Source of the DNA: Pseudoalteromonas aurantia
Lineage (GTDB): Bacteria > Pseudomonadota > Gammaproteobacteria > Enterobacterales > Alteromonadaceae
Direction: 5' to 3'
NCBI RefSeq assembly: GCF_005886875.1
Contig: NZ_PNBY01000070.1
Coordinates: forward strand, 1 to 64,000
Length of the DNA stretch: 64,000 nucleotides
The notes beneath the pieces were generated by a model. That model saw only the letters and a list, made by a program, of their open reading frames with translations, had not been told where the DNA came from and searched no databases. Both the position numbers and the translations under genes were made by a program. Shown here piece by piece: positions 36,135-45,644 of this stretch. Numbering within the stretch: position 1 is the stretch's first letter; each line of letters begins with the position of its first letter.

Positions 36135-37148
36135 ATGGCAATCAAACTGGCTATTAATGGTTTTGGTCGTATAGGACGTAATATTGTACGTTCGCTGTAC
36201 GAATCTGGACGCCAGCACGAGATTCAAATCGTTGCGGTAAATGAACTTGCAAATCCAAAAGGGGTTGCACACTTACTCAAATACGATACAGCTCATGGTC
36301 GGTTTGCATTCGATGTAGATTATCAAGCACCTAATCTCACCGTCGCGGGTGATAATATTCAATTATTTTCTGAGCCTGATCCGAGCAACCTTCCTTGGGA
36401 AGCACTCGATATTGATGTGGTTTTAGAATGTACCGGTGTTTTTCATTCTCGCCAAGACGCTGATGTACATTTAAAAGCGGGTGCTAAAAAAGTACTATTT
36501 TCACAACCTGCAGATGCCGATGTTGATGCGACAATTGTCTATGGTATTAATGACGAAGAGCTGTCTTTTACCGATACCATAGTATCGAATGGGTCGTGCA
36601 CAACAAACTGTATTGTTCCAGTGATTAAAGTCTTAGATGACGCATTTGGCATTGAGTCAGGTGCAATCACGACGATCCATGCTTCAATGCATGACCAGCA
36701 AGTGATTGATGCTTATCATAGCGATTTGCGTAGAACACGAGCTGCGAGTCAGTCGATTATTCCGGTTGATACAAAGTTGGCTCGGGGTATTGAACGTATA
36801 TTACCTAAGTTTCATGGCCGTTTTGAAGCGATAGCGGTGAGAGTACCGACAATTAATGTGACCGCGATGGATTTAAGCGTGACGGTGAATCAAGATGTTG
36901 ATTTAAGCTCTATAAATCAGATATTAAGTAAAGCTTCAGGTGGCCGCTTAGACGGCATCTTAAGCTACACCGAAGAGCCGTTGGTCTCGGTTGATTTTAA
37001 TCATGATCCACATTCTTGTATTATTGATGGCACGCAGACACGTGTTAGTCACAAAAGGCTCGTAAAGTTATTAGTTTGGTGTGATAACGAGTGGGGGTTT
37101 GCTAACCGAATGCTCGACACATCAGTAGCCATGATGGCTGCCAAATAA
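36135..37148 (+). CDS. epd: D-erythrose-4-phosphate dehydrogenase
   Basis: A 337-residue NAD-dependent dehydrogenase making 4-phosphoerythronate for pyridoxal phosphate synthesis. It shows [29 protein letters not shown], the active-site [19 protein letters not shown] with catalytic Cys, and [33 protein letters not shown] and [12 protein letters not shown]. These match E. coli Epd better than GapA (the [16 protein letters not shown] segment). It is the first gene of epd-pgk-fba, as in enterobacteria. Gap function in glycolysis cannot be fully excluded from sequence. Confidence 0.92.
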   Translation: MAIKLAINGFGRIGRNIVRSLYESGRQHEIQIVAVNELANPKGVAHLLKYDTAHGRFAFDVDYQAPNLTVAGDNIQLFSEPDPSNLPWEALDIDVVLECTGVFHSRQDADVHLKAGAKKVLFSQPADADVDATIVYGINDEELSFTDTIVSNGSCTTNCIVPVIKVLDDAFGIESGAITTIHASMHDQQVIDAYHSDLRRTRAASQSIIPVDTKLARGIERILPKFHGRFEAIAVRVPTINVTAMDLSVTVNQDVDLSSINQILSKASGGRLDGILSYTEEPLVSVDFNHDPHSCIIDGTQTRVSHKRLVKLLVWCDNEWGFANRMLDTSVAMMAAK

Positions 37149-37188
37149 TAGTTTATAATCATAAGTATCGTTTAGTAAGGAGATGTTC

Positions 37189-38367
37189 ATGTCAGTCATC
37201 AAAATGGCAGATTTAGATTTAAGCGGCAAGCGCGTATTAATTCGTGAAGATTTGAATGTGCCAGTTAAAGGTGGAAAAGTCACCTCTGATGCACGGATCC
37301 GCGCATCTTTACCGACTATCAAATTAGCACTTGAAAAAGGCGCTAAAGTGATGGTTATGTCTCATCTAGGTCGCCCTGTTGAGGGAGAGTATGATGAGCA
37401 GTACTCATTACAGCCTGTCGTTGACTATCTTAATGATGCACTTGAGCAATCTGTTCGTTTAGAAAAAGAGTATTTGAATGGTGTTGAAGTTGCTGAAAAC
37501 GAAGTAGTTGTTTTTGAAAATGTGCGCTTTAATGTGGGCGAGAAAAAAGATGATGAAACATTATCAAAACAGCTAGCAGCATTGTGCGATGTGTATGTGA
37601 TGGATGCTTTTGGTACAGCTCATCGTGCGCAAGCATCTACGCATGGCGTAGGTTTGTTTGCCGAGACTGCATGTGCAGGGCCTTTATTAGCAAATGAGTT
37701 AGAGGCACTGGGTAAAGCACTCGATAATCCGGCGCGTCCGCTAGTTGCAATTGTAGGTGGGTCAAAGGTATCAACAAAATTAACAGTACTAGATTCTTTG
37801 TCGATCGTGGTTGATCAATTGGTTGCAGGTGGTGGTATTGCGAATACCTTTATTGCAGCTGCGGGTAACCCCGTAGGTAAATCATTATTTGAAGCAGACT
37901 TAATTGCTGAAGCGAATAAGCTGACGACTGCGGCAAAAGCGAACAATGGTGAAATTCCAGTTCCAAGTGATGTCGTTGTCGGTACTGAATTTTCAGAATC
38001 AGCAGTAGCGACTATAAAAGACGTTGCTGATGTTACGGCTGAAGATATGATTTTTGACATCGGTCCTAATACCGCAAATACGTTGGCAAAAATCATTGAG
38101 CAAGCGGGTACCGTGGTCTGGAATGGACCTGTAGGCGTCTTTGAATTTGACCAATTTGGTAATGGTACACAGGCAATTGCTAATGCGATTGCAAAATCTG
38201 ATGCATTTTCAATTGCAGGGGGGGGCGATACTCTAGCAGCTATTGATAAATATGGTGTAGCAGACAATATTTCATATATCTCGACTGGTGGTGGTGCTTT
38301 TTTAGAGTTTTTAGAAGGGAAAAAATTACCAGCAGTAGCTATGCTTGAGAAAAGAGCTAGCGTGTAA
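37189..38367 (+). CDS. pgk: phosphoglycerate kinase
   Basis: A 392-residue glycolytic kinase interconverting 1,3-bisphosphoglycerate and 3-phosphoglycerate with ADP/ATP. It starts [20 protein letters not shown] with substrate residues DLNVP. The hinge [20 protein letters not shown] and the nucleotide-binding [13 protein letters not shown] and [14 protein letters not shown] are present. An ATG at 37183 abuts AAGGAG. The ATG at 37189, six bases after it, is chosen and matches E. coli. It follows epd by 40 bp. Confidence 0.97.
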   Translation: MSVIKMADLDLSGKRVLIREDLNVPVKGGKVTSDARIRASLPTIKLALEKGAKVMVMSHLGRPVEGEYDEQYSLQPVVDYLNDALEQSVRLEKEYLNGVEVAENEVVVFENVRFNVGEKKDDETLSKQLAALCDVYVMDAFGTAHRAQASTHGVGLFAETACAGPLLANELEALGKALDNPARPLVAIVGGSKVSTKLTVLDSLSIVVDQLVAGGGIANTFIAAAGNPVGKSLFEADLIAEANKLTTAAKANNGEIPVPSDVVVGTEFSESAVATIKDVADVTAEDMIFDIGPNTANTLAKIIEQAGTVVWNGPVGVFEFDQFGNGTQAIANAIAKSDAFSIAGGGDTLAAIDKYGVADNISYISTGGGAFLEFLEGKKLPAVAMLEKRASV

Positions 38368-38371
38368 AAAG

Positions 38372-38400
38372 AATTATGGCCAGCGTTTGCTGGCCTAATT
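38372..38400 (+). terminator. hairpin between pgk and fba
   Basis: GGCCAGC (38378-38384) pairs with GCTGGCC (38389-38395), extended by AATTA/TAATT. The T run after it is weak. It may partly uncouple fba from epd-pgk. Confidence 0.55.
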
Positions 38401-38543
38401 ATTTGTCTTATATCTCTCTCACATTTGATATTTGATAAATATAGCTTCGCCGTTAGTAGGCGAGGTGACTAGGTAGTCACAGATAAAATTATCCCGTTCA
38501 AACTAGATGATAGAGACTGTCATCGACTATTGGAGAAAGCAAT

Positions 38544-39608
38544 ATGGCTTTAATCAGTATGCGTCAATTACTTGATCATGCAGCCGAGTATGGTTACGGC
38601 GTTCCTGCCTTCAACGTAAACAACCAAGAACAAATGCGCGCCATTATGGAAGCGGCACACAAGACAAACAGTCCTGTGATTGTTCAAGGTTCAGCCGGAG
38701 CTCGTGCTTATGCTGGTGCCCCATTTATTCGTCATATGATCCTTGCCGCTGTAGAAGAGTGGCCTCATATTCCAGTAGTAATGCATCAAGATCACGGTAC
38801 ATCCCCCGGTATTTGCCAGCGCTCAATTCAACTTGGCTTCTCATCAGTAATGATGGATGGCTCTTTGCTTGAAGATGGTAAAACACCTTCAAGTTATGAG
38901 TATAATGTTGATGTTACGCGACGTACAGTAGATATGGCACATGCATGTGGCGTGTCAGTTGAAGGTGAACTTGGTGTGCTAGGGTCTTTGGAAACTGGTG
39001 AAGCTGGTGAAGAGGATGGGATTGGTGCCGTTGGTAAGCTTAGTCTAGATCAACTACTTACCGACCCTGAAGAAGCAGCCGACTTTGTTAGCAAAACAGG
39101 TGTTGACGCATTAGCAATTGCTTGTGGTACATCCCATGGTGCTTATAAATTTACACGTCCGCCTACAGGCGACATATTGGCTATTAATCGTATTAAAGAT
39201 ATTCATACGCGTATTCCAAATACCCACCTAGTTATGCATGGATCATCATCTGTACCGCAAGATTGGTTAGCCGTGATTAATGAACATGGTGGTCAGATCC
39301 CTGAAACGTATGGGGTACCTGTTGAGCAGATCATCGAAGGGATCAAGCATGGTGTTCGCAAAGTAAATATAGATACAGATCTACGTTTAGCGTCTACCGG
39401 TGCTATTCGCCGTCATTTGGCAGAGAACCCAGCCAACTTTGATCCTCGTAAGTATTTGGCTGAGGCAACAAAGGCGATGACAGCAATTTGTGTTGATCGT
39501 TATGAAGCATTTGGTACCGCCGGCAATGCGAATAAGATCAAGCCAATCTCTTTAGATGATATGCACTTGAAGTACTTGTCAGGCGAACTTGAGCAACAGA
39601 TCAAATAA
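38544..39608 (+). CDS. fba: fructose-bisphosphate aldolase class II, Calvin-cycle subtype
   Basis: A 354-residue zinc aldolase cleaving fructose 1,6-bisphosphate. Motifs are [12 protein letters not shown] (Asp, zinc His), [47 protein letters not shown] (zinc His) and [20 protein letters not shown]. It is of the class IIB, CBB-type subgroup ([20 protein letters not shown] start), unlike E. coli FbaA, though it occupies the fbaA position after pgk. The ATG follows GGAG. Confidence 0.95.
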   Translation: MALISMRQLLDHAAEYGYGVPAFNVNNQEQMRAIMEAAHKTNSPVIVQGSAGARAYAGAPFIRHMILAAVEEWPHIPVVMHQDHGTSPGICQRSIQLGFSSVMMDGSLLEDGKTPSSYEYNVDVTRRTVDMAHACGVSVEGELGVLGSLETGEAGEEDGIGAVGKLSLDQLLTDPEEAADFVSKTGVDALAIACGTSHGAYKFTRPPTGDILAINRIKDIHTRIPNTHLVMHGSSSVPQDWLAVINEHGGQIPETYGVPVEQIIEGIKHGVRKVNIDTDLRLASTGAIRRHLAENPANFDPRKYLAEATKAMTAICVDRYEAFGTAGNANKIKPISLDDMHLKYLSGELEQQIK

Positions 39609-39633
39609 ATACTAACGTCAGTTAATTCTATAT

Positions 39634-39659
39634 AAAGCTCCTTTAAGGGGCTTTTTTTT
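39634..39659 (+). terminator. terminator after fba
   Basis: AAAGCTCC / GGGGCTTT with a 5-nt TTTAA loop and one G-T pair, followed by TTTTT. Confidence 0.85.
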
Positions 39660-39765
39660 GGATCATTATTTTATTAACACAGCTACTGTGAGAATGAATT
39701 TAAAGTATTGATATAAAGTAATATTTTACAATTAAGTGCGTTGAGCTACCACTTGCTTATGTTAA

Positions 39766-40016
39766 GATCAGGTAGAGATCATTATTATACTAACGCAGTC
39801 GTGAAGAGGATCTATTAAAGGTTGATAACACCTTATATCGCGCTTGATACGCGCATTTATGACAGGGTTTAGGGCAAGTGACTTAATCTTTTTGAGTTAA
39901 ATAGAAGACTTAAGCTAGTAAAATAATGATCCCAGTTTGGATCCGGTTGGTATTATTCTGATCCTTTACCCTGTTGTTGATATAAATTTGATCTGTTCTT
40001 TTTCATCAACTTGATC
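39766..40016. repeat. GATC-rich intergenic cluster (8 sites in 251 bp)
   Basis: GATC occurs at 39766, 39777, 39809, 39928, 39940, 39960, 39990 and 40013, in an AT-rich gap of 506 bp without genes (39609-40114), where about one would be expected by chance. No GATC occurs in 39813-39927. A weak DnaA-box-like TTATCAACC lies on the complement near 39820-39830. It could be a Dam-methylation-controlled promoter of the following porin, a SeqA/Dam-marked region or an old replication-type element. Confidence 0.6.
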
Positions 40017-40114
40017 TATTGCAAATTGCAGCTAATTTTTAAATTAGATAAAAATTATGTAAATGCCATACGGAACTGGTGTTTACCTCTTACTATTCTG
40101 AGGCTGCGCTACTT

Positions 40115-41071
40115 ATGAAGACTAAAATACTATTGTTCTTATCGACAGTCAGTTTACTTACTGTATCTGACATTACCCTTGCAAATGACGTTAAAGTATA
40201 TGGCCGGGTCCATGCTGGCTTGCAGTTTAGCGACATAGGCGATGACGATGAAACATCCATTAAGAGCTACGCCTCGAGAATGGGTTTGAAGGGCAAGGCT
40301 AAGGTGAATGATGGCCTTGATGTATTTTTTAAATACGAATTTGAAGTAAATCCTGTTGATAATGATAAAGATGGAAAAAATGGCGACAATATTACAGCGC
40401 GATCTCAATATGTGGGGGTAAAAGGAAAGTATGGTGAAGTGCTGGTGGGAAGAAATGATACTCCTTTGAAAAAGTCGCAAGGTAAAGTTGATTTAATGAA
40501 TGATTTTACCTCGGACAACAAAGCGTTGTTCGCTGGGGATAATCGGTTAGGTGATACGATTCAATATACGTCCCCATCGCTGAATCATATGAAATTTATT
40601 GTTAGTTACATTGCTGAAGACAACAGTAAGCAAGATGGAGAGACTGGGTTGTCTATGGCGGGGGTTTATGGTGATAGTAAACTGAAAAAAACGTCCATTT
40701 ATGCCAGTGTTGCAAGAGACACAAAAGTAGCAGGACGAGATATCACTCGGCTTGTTGTTCAAGGAAAGCTTGGAGATGCGACTATAGGCGGCTTGTATCA
40801 ACAAAGTGAGAAAGTCGACAGTGATGACTCTGTTGACAGTGTTGTGGTGAGTGCGTCATATAAGTTGCCTAACAGTTACAAGCTATTAGCCCAATATCAG
40901 GACTCTGATGGCGCAGAAGGCAAGTTGAAAGACTCTGGTAATTCAACCTCGGTTGGGGTTGAGAAAAAGCTCTCAAAGCAAGCTCGGATGTATTTATGGT
41001 ACTCTAAATTTAGCTTAGATAACACACCAGATCAGGATCATATGGCATTGACGCTTCGTTATGATTTTTAA
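40115..41071 (+). CDS. Gram-negative porin, OmpC/PhoE-like
   Basis: A 318-residue outer-membrane porin. The signal peptide is MKTKILLFLSTVSLLTVSDITLAN|DVKVYGRVHAGLQF. Typical short barrel segments follow (SRMGLKGKAKVNDGLDVFFK, LVGRNDTPLKKSQGKVDLMN) and the protein ends with the aromatic signature LTLRYDF. The ATG at 40115 with GAGG upstream is preferred over the ORF from 40079. It lies directly before phoB, suggesting a link to phosphate uptake, but no Pho box is evident in its own promoter. Substrate unknown. Confidence 0.85.
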   Translation: MKTKILLFLSTVSLLTVSDITLANDVKVYGRVHAGLQFSDIGDDDETSIKSYASRMGLKGKAKVNDGLDVFFKYEFEVNPVDNDKDGKNGDNITARSQYVGVKGKYGEVLVGRNDTPLKKSQGKVDLMNDFTSDNKALFAGDNRLGDTIQYTSPSLNHMKFIVSYIAEDNSKQDGETGLSMAGVYGDSKLKKTSIYASVARDTKVAGRDITRLVVQGKLGDATIGGLYQQSEKVDSDDSVDSVVVSASYKLPNSYKLLAQYQDSDGAEGKLKDSGNSTSVGVEKKLSKQARMYLWYSKFSLDNTPDQDHMALTLRYDF

Positions 41072-41117
41072 ATAAAAATCCCAAAAATTGAAATAAACCT
41101 GTCATAACTTTTTGATA

Positions 41118-41154
41118 AAAAAATCGCTTAACATAAATAGTTAAGTGATTTTTT
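41118..41154 (+). terminator. terminator between the porin and phoB
   Basis: AAAAATCGCTTAAC pairs with GTTAAGTGATTTTT (one G-T), with a 7-nt loop and a T-tract. Confidence 0.82.
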
Positions 41155-41180
41155 GGCACCTTTTGTCAATCCACGTTACA

Positions 41181-41198
41181 CTTTCATAAAACTGTCAC
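41181..41198 (+). promoter_or_regulatory. Pho box upstream of phoB
   Basis: CTTTCATAAAACTGTCAC matches the Pho box (CTGTCATAWAWCTGTCAY) at 17 of 18 positions, as two half-sites spaced 11 bp. CATAAT at 41206-41211 can serve as the -10. It suggests PhoB autoregulation. Confidence 0.85.
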
Positions 41199-41249
41199 AC
41201 TAAGTCATAATAATGAAAACATCTTCGGTAATGAAAGAGAATATTGGGA

Positions 41250-41939
41250 ATGTCACGTAAAGTACTTGTAGTTGATGATGAAGCACCTATCAGAGAGATG
41301 TTGGTATTTGTGCTGGAACAAAATGGGTTTCAAGCAATTGAAGCAGAAGATTACGATTCAGCAATTACTGCGATGGTTGAACCGTACCCGGATATGGTAT
41401 TGCTAGATTGGATGCTACCAGGTGGCAGTGGTATACAAATTGCAAAAAAATTCAAGCAAAGTGAGTACACACGACAAATACCAATCATAATGTTGACTGC
41501 ACGTGGGGAAGAAGAGGATAAAGTAAAAGGCCTTGAGGTGGGAGCTGATGATTATGTCACCAAACCTTTTTCTCCAAAAGAACTGATGGCAAGAATTAAA
41601 GCCGTTATCCGTCGAGTATCTCCGACTTCACTAGAAGAAGCGATTGAAGTACATGGATTAAGATTAGACCCTATTTCACATCGAGTGACTTCTGCGGGCA
41701 GTGAGTTAGATATGGGACCTACAGAGTTCCGTTTATTACACTTCTTTATGACGCACCCAGAGCGAGTATATAGTCGAGAACAGTTACTTGACCATGTTTG
41801 GGGTACAAATGTTTATGTTGAAGACCGTACGGTGGATGTTCATATTCGTCGTTTACGCAAAGCGATAGCGCCTTTAGGACATGATCGACTGGTTCAAACT
41901 GTGCGTGGCGCAGGATATCGATTTTCAAGTAAGTTGTAA
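41250..41939 (+). CDS. phoB: phosphate regulon response regulator PhoB
   Basis: A 229-residue OmpR-family regulator. The receiver domain has [11 protein letters not shown], phospho-Asp in [13 protein letters not shown] and Lys in [13 protein letters not shown]-terminal winged helix follows ([46 protein letters not shown]). The preceding in-frame TTG at 41244 is ignored in favour of the ATG at 41250. It is transcribed with phoR 34 bp downstream, under a Pho box. It activates phosphate-starvation genes. Confidence 0.96.
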   Translation: MSRKVLVVDDEAPIREMLVFVLEQNGFQAIEAEDYDSAITAMVEPYPDMVLLDWMLPGGSGIQIAKKFKQSEYTRQIPIIMLTARGEEEDKVKGLEVGADDYVTKPFSPKELMARIKAVIRRVSPTSLEEAIEVHGLRLDPISHRVTSAGSELDMGPTEFRLLHFFMTHPERVYSREQLLDHVWGTNVYVEDRTVDVHIRRLRKAIAPLGHDRLVQTVRGAGYRFSSKL

Positions 41940-41973
41940 GTGCATGGCACATTGTTATTAGGGTCAATCATTT

Positions 41974-43308
41974 ATGTACCGAGTGATTAATAAGCAGGCG
42001 TTGTTTAAGCGCCTGTTTTTGTATTTTTTGCCTTTGACATTAATCGGTATTTTGATTGGCGCACCGTTTATTTTATTGTTTATCGGTGCGTTATCATTAT
42101 TGCTTTGGCATTATCACCAATTATATAGGTTAAGTGATTGGTTACTGAATCAGCGCAGTTTCAACCCGCCAGAAGGGGAAGGCGCCTGGGAACAAATATT
42201 TGAAGGGATTTACCACCTTCAGCATCGTAATCGTAAAAAACGTAACGAATTAGCTGAATTGATCCGCCGCTTTAGAGAAGGGGCTGAAGCAGTACCAGAT
42301 GCTGTGGTTGTGCTGCAACAGGATTTAAGTATTGTTTGGTGTAACCAACTGGCACTAAAAGTTCTTGGTCTACAGTGGCCAACAGATCATGGTCAGCGCT
42401 TAGACAACTTGATTCGAGATCCTAAATTTATAAAGTACATGCAATCACATGACTTTGATGATCCATTAGAGCTAGATTCAGGGCATGCAGGCGAGCAAGT
42501 GCTTGAGTTTCGAGTTATGCCCTATGCTGAACAATTAATGATGGTGGTACGAGATATCACACGTTTAAAACAGCTAGAGCAGATGCGTAAAGATTTTGTC
42601 GCCAATGTATCTCATGAGCTAAGAACGCCATTAACAGTCGTTACTGGATATTTAGAGATGATGGATGCGGACAATATGCCACCTCCTATGATGTGGGAGA
42701 AAGCACATGGCACCATGATAGAGCAATGCAAACGGATGGATAGCCTTGTGAATCAATTACTGTCTTTGTCACGCATAGAGGGTGCGCGTCGACAGGAGAA
42801 AGACAAACCCGTACGTGTACCGGATATGTTGGCATTGATCCAAACTGAAGCCCATTCAGTTAATCAAGATAAGCACCATGAATTGATTTTTGAAGTAGAT
42901 AAGTGTTTAGACATTCTTGGTTCTGCTGATGAACTACGCAGTGCATTTTCTAATTTGGTATTTAATGCGATCCACTATACAAAATTAGAGGGGCGAGTTG
43001 TCGTTAGGTGGCAGCGGATAGAGGATCAAGCGTGCTTTTCTGTTGAAGATAATGGTGATGGGATAGCCCCTGAGCATATTAATCGCCTAACTGAGCGGTT
43101 TTATCGTGTTGATAAAGCGCGTAGCAGAAAAACGGGCGGATCTGGTCTTGGTTTAGCGATCACCAAACATGTATTAACACGACATAATTCTAGCTTAGAG
43201 ATCCAAAGTACAGTGGGTGAGGGATCGTGTTTTTCTTTTGCATTTGCATCAGAGAAAGTAAAAATTATGACAAATGATGAAAGTCATGAAAGTGTCATTT
43301 TAAAGTAA
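41974..43308 (+). CDS. phoR: phosphate regulon sensor kinase PhoR
   Basis: A 444-residue inner-membrane kinase of PhoB. Two N-terminal hydrophobic helices (LFLYFLPLTLIGILIGAPFI and on to residue ~45) are followed by a short linker and a PAS domain (EAVPDAVVVLQQDLSIVWCN). HisKA carries FVANVSHELRTPLTVVTGYL, and the HATPase has FSNLVFNAIHYT, EDNGDGIAPEH and KTGGSGLGLAIT. The PAS position and short periplasmic part are typical of PhoR. Its last codons overlap a set of 11-bp Pho half-sites for pstS. Confidence 0.95.
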   Translation: MYRVINKQALFKRLFLYFLPLTLIGILIGAPFILLFIGALSLLLWHYHQLYRLSDWLLNQRSFNPPEGEGAWEQIFEGIYHLQHRNRKKRNELAELIRRFREGAEAVPDAVVVLQQDLSIVWCNQLALKVLGLQWPTDHGQRLDNLIRDPKFIKYMQSHDFDDPLELDSGHAGEQVLEFRVMPYAEQLMMVVRDITRLKQLEQMRKDFVANVSHELRTPLTVVTGYLEMMDADNMPPPMMWEKAHGTMIEQCKRMDSLVNQLLSLSRIEGARRQEKDKPVRVPDMLALIQTEAHSVNQDKHHELIFEVDKCLDILGSADELRSAFSNLVFNAIHYTKLEGRVVVRWQRIEDQACFSVEDNGDGIAPEHINRLTERFYRVDKARSRKTGGSGLGLAITKHVLTRHNSSLEIQSTVGEGSCFSFAFASEKVKIMTNDESHESVILK

Positions 43309-43324
43309 TTTTTTTGTCATTAAA
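43281..43324 (+). promoter_or_regulatory. four phased Pho half-sites straddling the phoR 3' end, before pstS
   Basis: AAGTCATGAAA (43281), GTGTCATTTTA (43292), AAGTAATTTTT (43303) and TTGTCATTAAA (43314) are consecutive 11-bp units, GTCAT-like at the same offset. The phoR stop is at 43306-43308, so the first two units are coding. CAGAAT at 43331-43336 is a possible -10. Confidence 0.82.
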
Positions 43325-43377
43325 ACGCGGCAGAATGAATCGCGTAATTTAATGGGAGAACAATTGGAGCAACCCAA

Positions 43378-44346
43378 ATGAAATTCAAAAGTTTAGTCGC
43401 CGCAATGGGCGTAGCTGTTACAACACTTGTCGCAACACAGGCGTCAGCATTAGACAAAAATTTAGTAGAGTATAATAAAACTAGCGGTATTTCAGGTAAC
43501 TTCTCTTCAGTTGGCTCTGATACACTTGCTAACATGATGACCTTTTGGGCAGAAGAGTACAAGCGTATTTACCCAAATGTAAACATTCAAATTCAGGCTG
43601 CGGGTTCTTCAACAGCGCCGCCAGCTTTAACAGAAGCGACTTCTAACTTTGGCCCAATGAGCCGTAAGATGAAGTCTAAAGAAATCGAAGCATTCGAAAA
43701 GCGTTATGGTTACAAACCAACAGAAGTACGCGTTGCAATAGATGCACTGGCAGTATTCGTGCATAAAGATAACCCAATTGAAGGCTTACGTATTGACCAA
43801 GTTGATGCTATTTTCTCTTCAACGCGCAAGTGTGGAGCAGAGGAAGAAGTAAAACGTTGGAGCGATGTTGGTTTAGCGGGGAATTGGGCTGCAAAAGATG
43901 TGCAGTTATATGGACGCAACTCAGTATCTGGCACATACGGTTATTTTAAGAAAAAAGCCCTATGTAAAGGTGACTTTCGAAATAATGTAAATGAACAGCC
44001 AGGCTCTGCGTCTGTTGTTCAGTCAATTTCATCTTCTGTTAATGCAATTGGCTACTCTGGTATTGGTTACAAAACATCTGGTGTAAGAACGGTTCCTTTG
44101 GCTAAAAAGGGCGATAACTTTGTTGATGCAACACTCGACAATGTTGCTAAAGGTAAGTATCCGTTATCAAGATTCTTGTATGTTTATGTAAATAAACACC
44201 CAAACAAGCCGCTATCACCAATTGAAGCTGAGTTCTTAAAAATGGTGCTATCAAAGGATGGCCAGAAAATTGTTGAGAAAGATGGTTATGTACCGTTATC
44301 TAGCAAGATGGCAACCATTGAATTGAAGAAACTAGGTCTTTTGTAA
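43378..44346 (+). CDS. pstS: phosphate-binding periplasmic protein PstS
   Basis: A 322-residue high-affinity phosphate-binding protein. The signal peptide ends [16 protein letters not shown]. Phosphate-loop residues are visible in [53 protein letters not shown] and [16 protein letters not shown]. The GGAG at 43366 and the ATG match. It follows phoR under phased Pho half-sites. Unusually, no pstC, pstA or pstB follows. The next feature is a terminator, so the transporter genes must be elsewhere. Confidence 0.94.
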   Translation: MKFKSLVAAMGVAVTTLVATQASALDKNLVEYNKTSGISGNFSSVGSDTLANMMTFWAEEYKRIYPNVNIQIQAAGSSTAPPALTEATSNFGPMSRKMKSKEIEAFEKRYGYKPTEVRVAIDALAVFVHKDNPIEGLRIDQVDAIFSSTRKCGAEEEVKRWSDVGLAGNWAAKDVQLYGRNSVSGTYGYFKKKALCKGDFRNNVNEQPGSASVVQSISSSVNAIGYSGIGYKTSGVRTVPLAKKGDNFVDATLDNVAKGKYPLSRFLYVYVNKHPNKPLSPIEAEFLKMVLSKDGQKIVEKDGYVPLSSKMATIELKKLGLL

Positions 44347-44360
44347 GATAAACTAGTTTA

Positions 44361-44390
44361 AAAAAAGCCGCTCAATCGAGCGGCTTTTTT
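44361..44390 (+). terminator. terminator after pstS
   Basis: AAAAAAGCCGCTC / GAGCGGCTTTTTT with a 4-nt loop (AATC) gives a strong rho-independent signal. Gap 44391-44544 is otherwise featureless. Confidence 0.92.
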
Positions 44391-44544
44391 GTATCTACTT
44401 CTGTGTATCAATAATTCTTAAGTATTAAAGCTAATTTTAAAAAATGACGACTACCAAAAACTGATTTTTAGAAGTCGACACCAATAAAAGTAGTATTTTT
44501 ATGACTATGTTACGGTCAGTATCGACTTTATACTTAACAGGTTA

Positions 44545-44784
44545 TTACTGATATTTTGGATTACTATTCTTTGTTAGCTTTTCGACTTGAGCTTTGCATT
44601 GATTGAAAGAATCAATACATTCGCTATCACATATATCATGCGACATAGTTCCTGGGGTGTTACTTTGCTTACAACTGCTTTCACATTGATAGTTTTGTTG
44701 AGCGCAGTGATTCAATTCCGCAGAGTTGTAATTCTGACAAGCGCTTAATAATACGATTACACAGAGTGGCAGTCCGAATTTCAT
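44545..44784 (-). CDS. small cysteine-rich lipoprotein with twin CX3C motif
   Basis: A 79-residue predicted lipoprotein. Lipobox LLSAC (Cys16), then about 63 residues with six cysteines in a mirror pattern: C-X6-C-X3-C, 13 residues, C-X3-C-X6-C. The segments are HCAQQNYQCESSC and CDSECIDSFNQC. That is a twin CX3C helix-hairpin pattern, expected to form disulfides in the oxidising periplasm. It stops before a Lys-rich tail. I do not recognise a family. It lies 11 bp downstream of panC on the same strand, probably without functional relation. Confidence 0.75.
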   Translation of the reverse strand: MKFGLPLCVIVLLSACQNYNSAELNHCAQQNYQCESSCKQSNTPGTMSHDICDSECIDSFNQCKAQVEKLTKNSNPKYQ

Positions 44785-44795
44785 CTTACTTCCTT

Positions 44796-45644
44796 CTAGA
44801 TTGACACTTGTAAGTTATCTATTAATCTCACTGATCCTAAAAAGGCGGCAGCTAAGATCACAAAGTGATCATCATCAAGTGTAGCAGGCTTTAATGTATT
44901 ATTGTTTGCAATAGCAAAGTAATCAGGCTGTAACCCTTGCTTTTGTAAGGTTGCCTTTGCTTGGTTTTCTATTAAAGTAAAATCAGTATTACCTTCTTTG
45001 AGTTTATCTGCTGCTTCTGTGAGCGTGCGATATAGCGCCTTTGCGGTATCTTTTTCACTATCGCTTAAATAACCATTACGAGAGCTCATAGCGAGCCCTG
45101 AATACTCTCGTTGTGTTGCAATACCAATTATTTCGATAGGCATTGATAAGTCACGCACCATGGTGCGGATCACTTGCAGTTGTTGGTAGTCTTTTTCGCC
45201 AAAACAAGCAAAGTCAGGCTGAACCATATTAAATAGCTTAGTAACCACGGTTGCTACGCCTTTAAAGTGACCCGGCCTTTTGCCACCGCAATAGCCAAGT
45301 GAAATATCAGGCACATCTACATAGCTTTGTGCAGTCAGCCCATTTGGATAAATAGACTCAACGGTAGGGGTAAATACCATGTCAGTACCCAGCTCGGCTA
45401 GGCCGTTTTTGTCTTCACTTAGGGTGCGAGGGTAGTTATCTAAATCTTCATTAGCACCAAATTGCATAGGATTAACAAAAATACTCACTACGACTTTATC
45501 GGCAAGTGTTTTTGCTTTTTCGACCAATGAAAAATGGCCTAGATGCAAATTTCCCATAGTTGGTACAAATGCAATGCTTAACCCTTGTTGTCGCCAGGCT
45601 TTGATTTGGCCTCTTAGTGATTTAATTTCTGAGGTTGACTGCAT
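44796..45644 (-). CDS. panC: pantothenate synthetase
   Basis: A 282-residue enzyme joining pantoate and beta-alanine with ATP to give pantothenate. The HIGH-type ATP motif is [16 protein letters not shown], followed by [20 protein letters not shown], the pantoate-binding [20 protein letters not shown] and the KMSKS-like SSRNGYLS. Its start overlaps the panB stop by one base, so the last two pantothenate-pathway steps are coupled. Confidence 0.97.
   Translation of the reverse strand: MQSTSEIKSLRGQIKAWRQQGLSIAFVPTMGNLHLGHFSLVEKAKTLADKVVVSIFVNPMQFGANEDLDNYPRTLSEDKNGLAELGTDMVFTPTVESIYPNGLTAQSYVDVPDISLGYCGGKRPGHFKGVATVVTKLFNMVQPDFACFGEKDYQQLQVIRTMVRDLSMPIEIIGIATQREYSGLAMSSRNGYLSDSEKDTAKALYRTLTEAADKLKEGNTDFTLIENQAKATLQKQGLQPDYFAIANNNTLKPATLDDDHFVILAAAFLGSVRLIDNLQVSI

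Noticed and set aside
39820-39831. A DnaA box suggesting a replication origin in the GATC cluster
   Set aside because: Single weak match, no DUE or multiple boxes, and neighbours are not origin genes.
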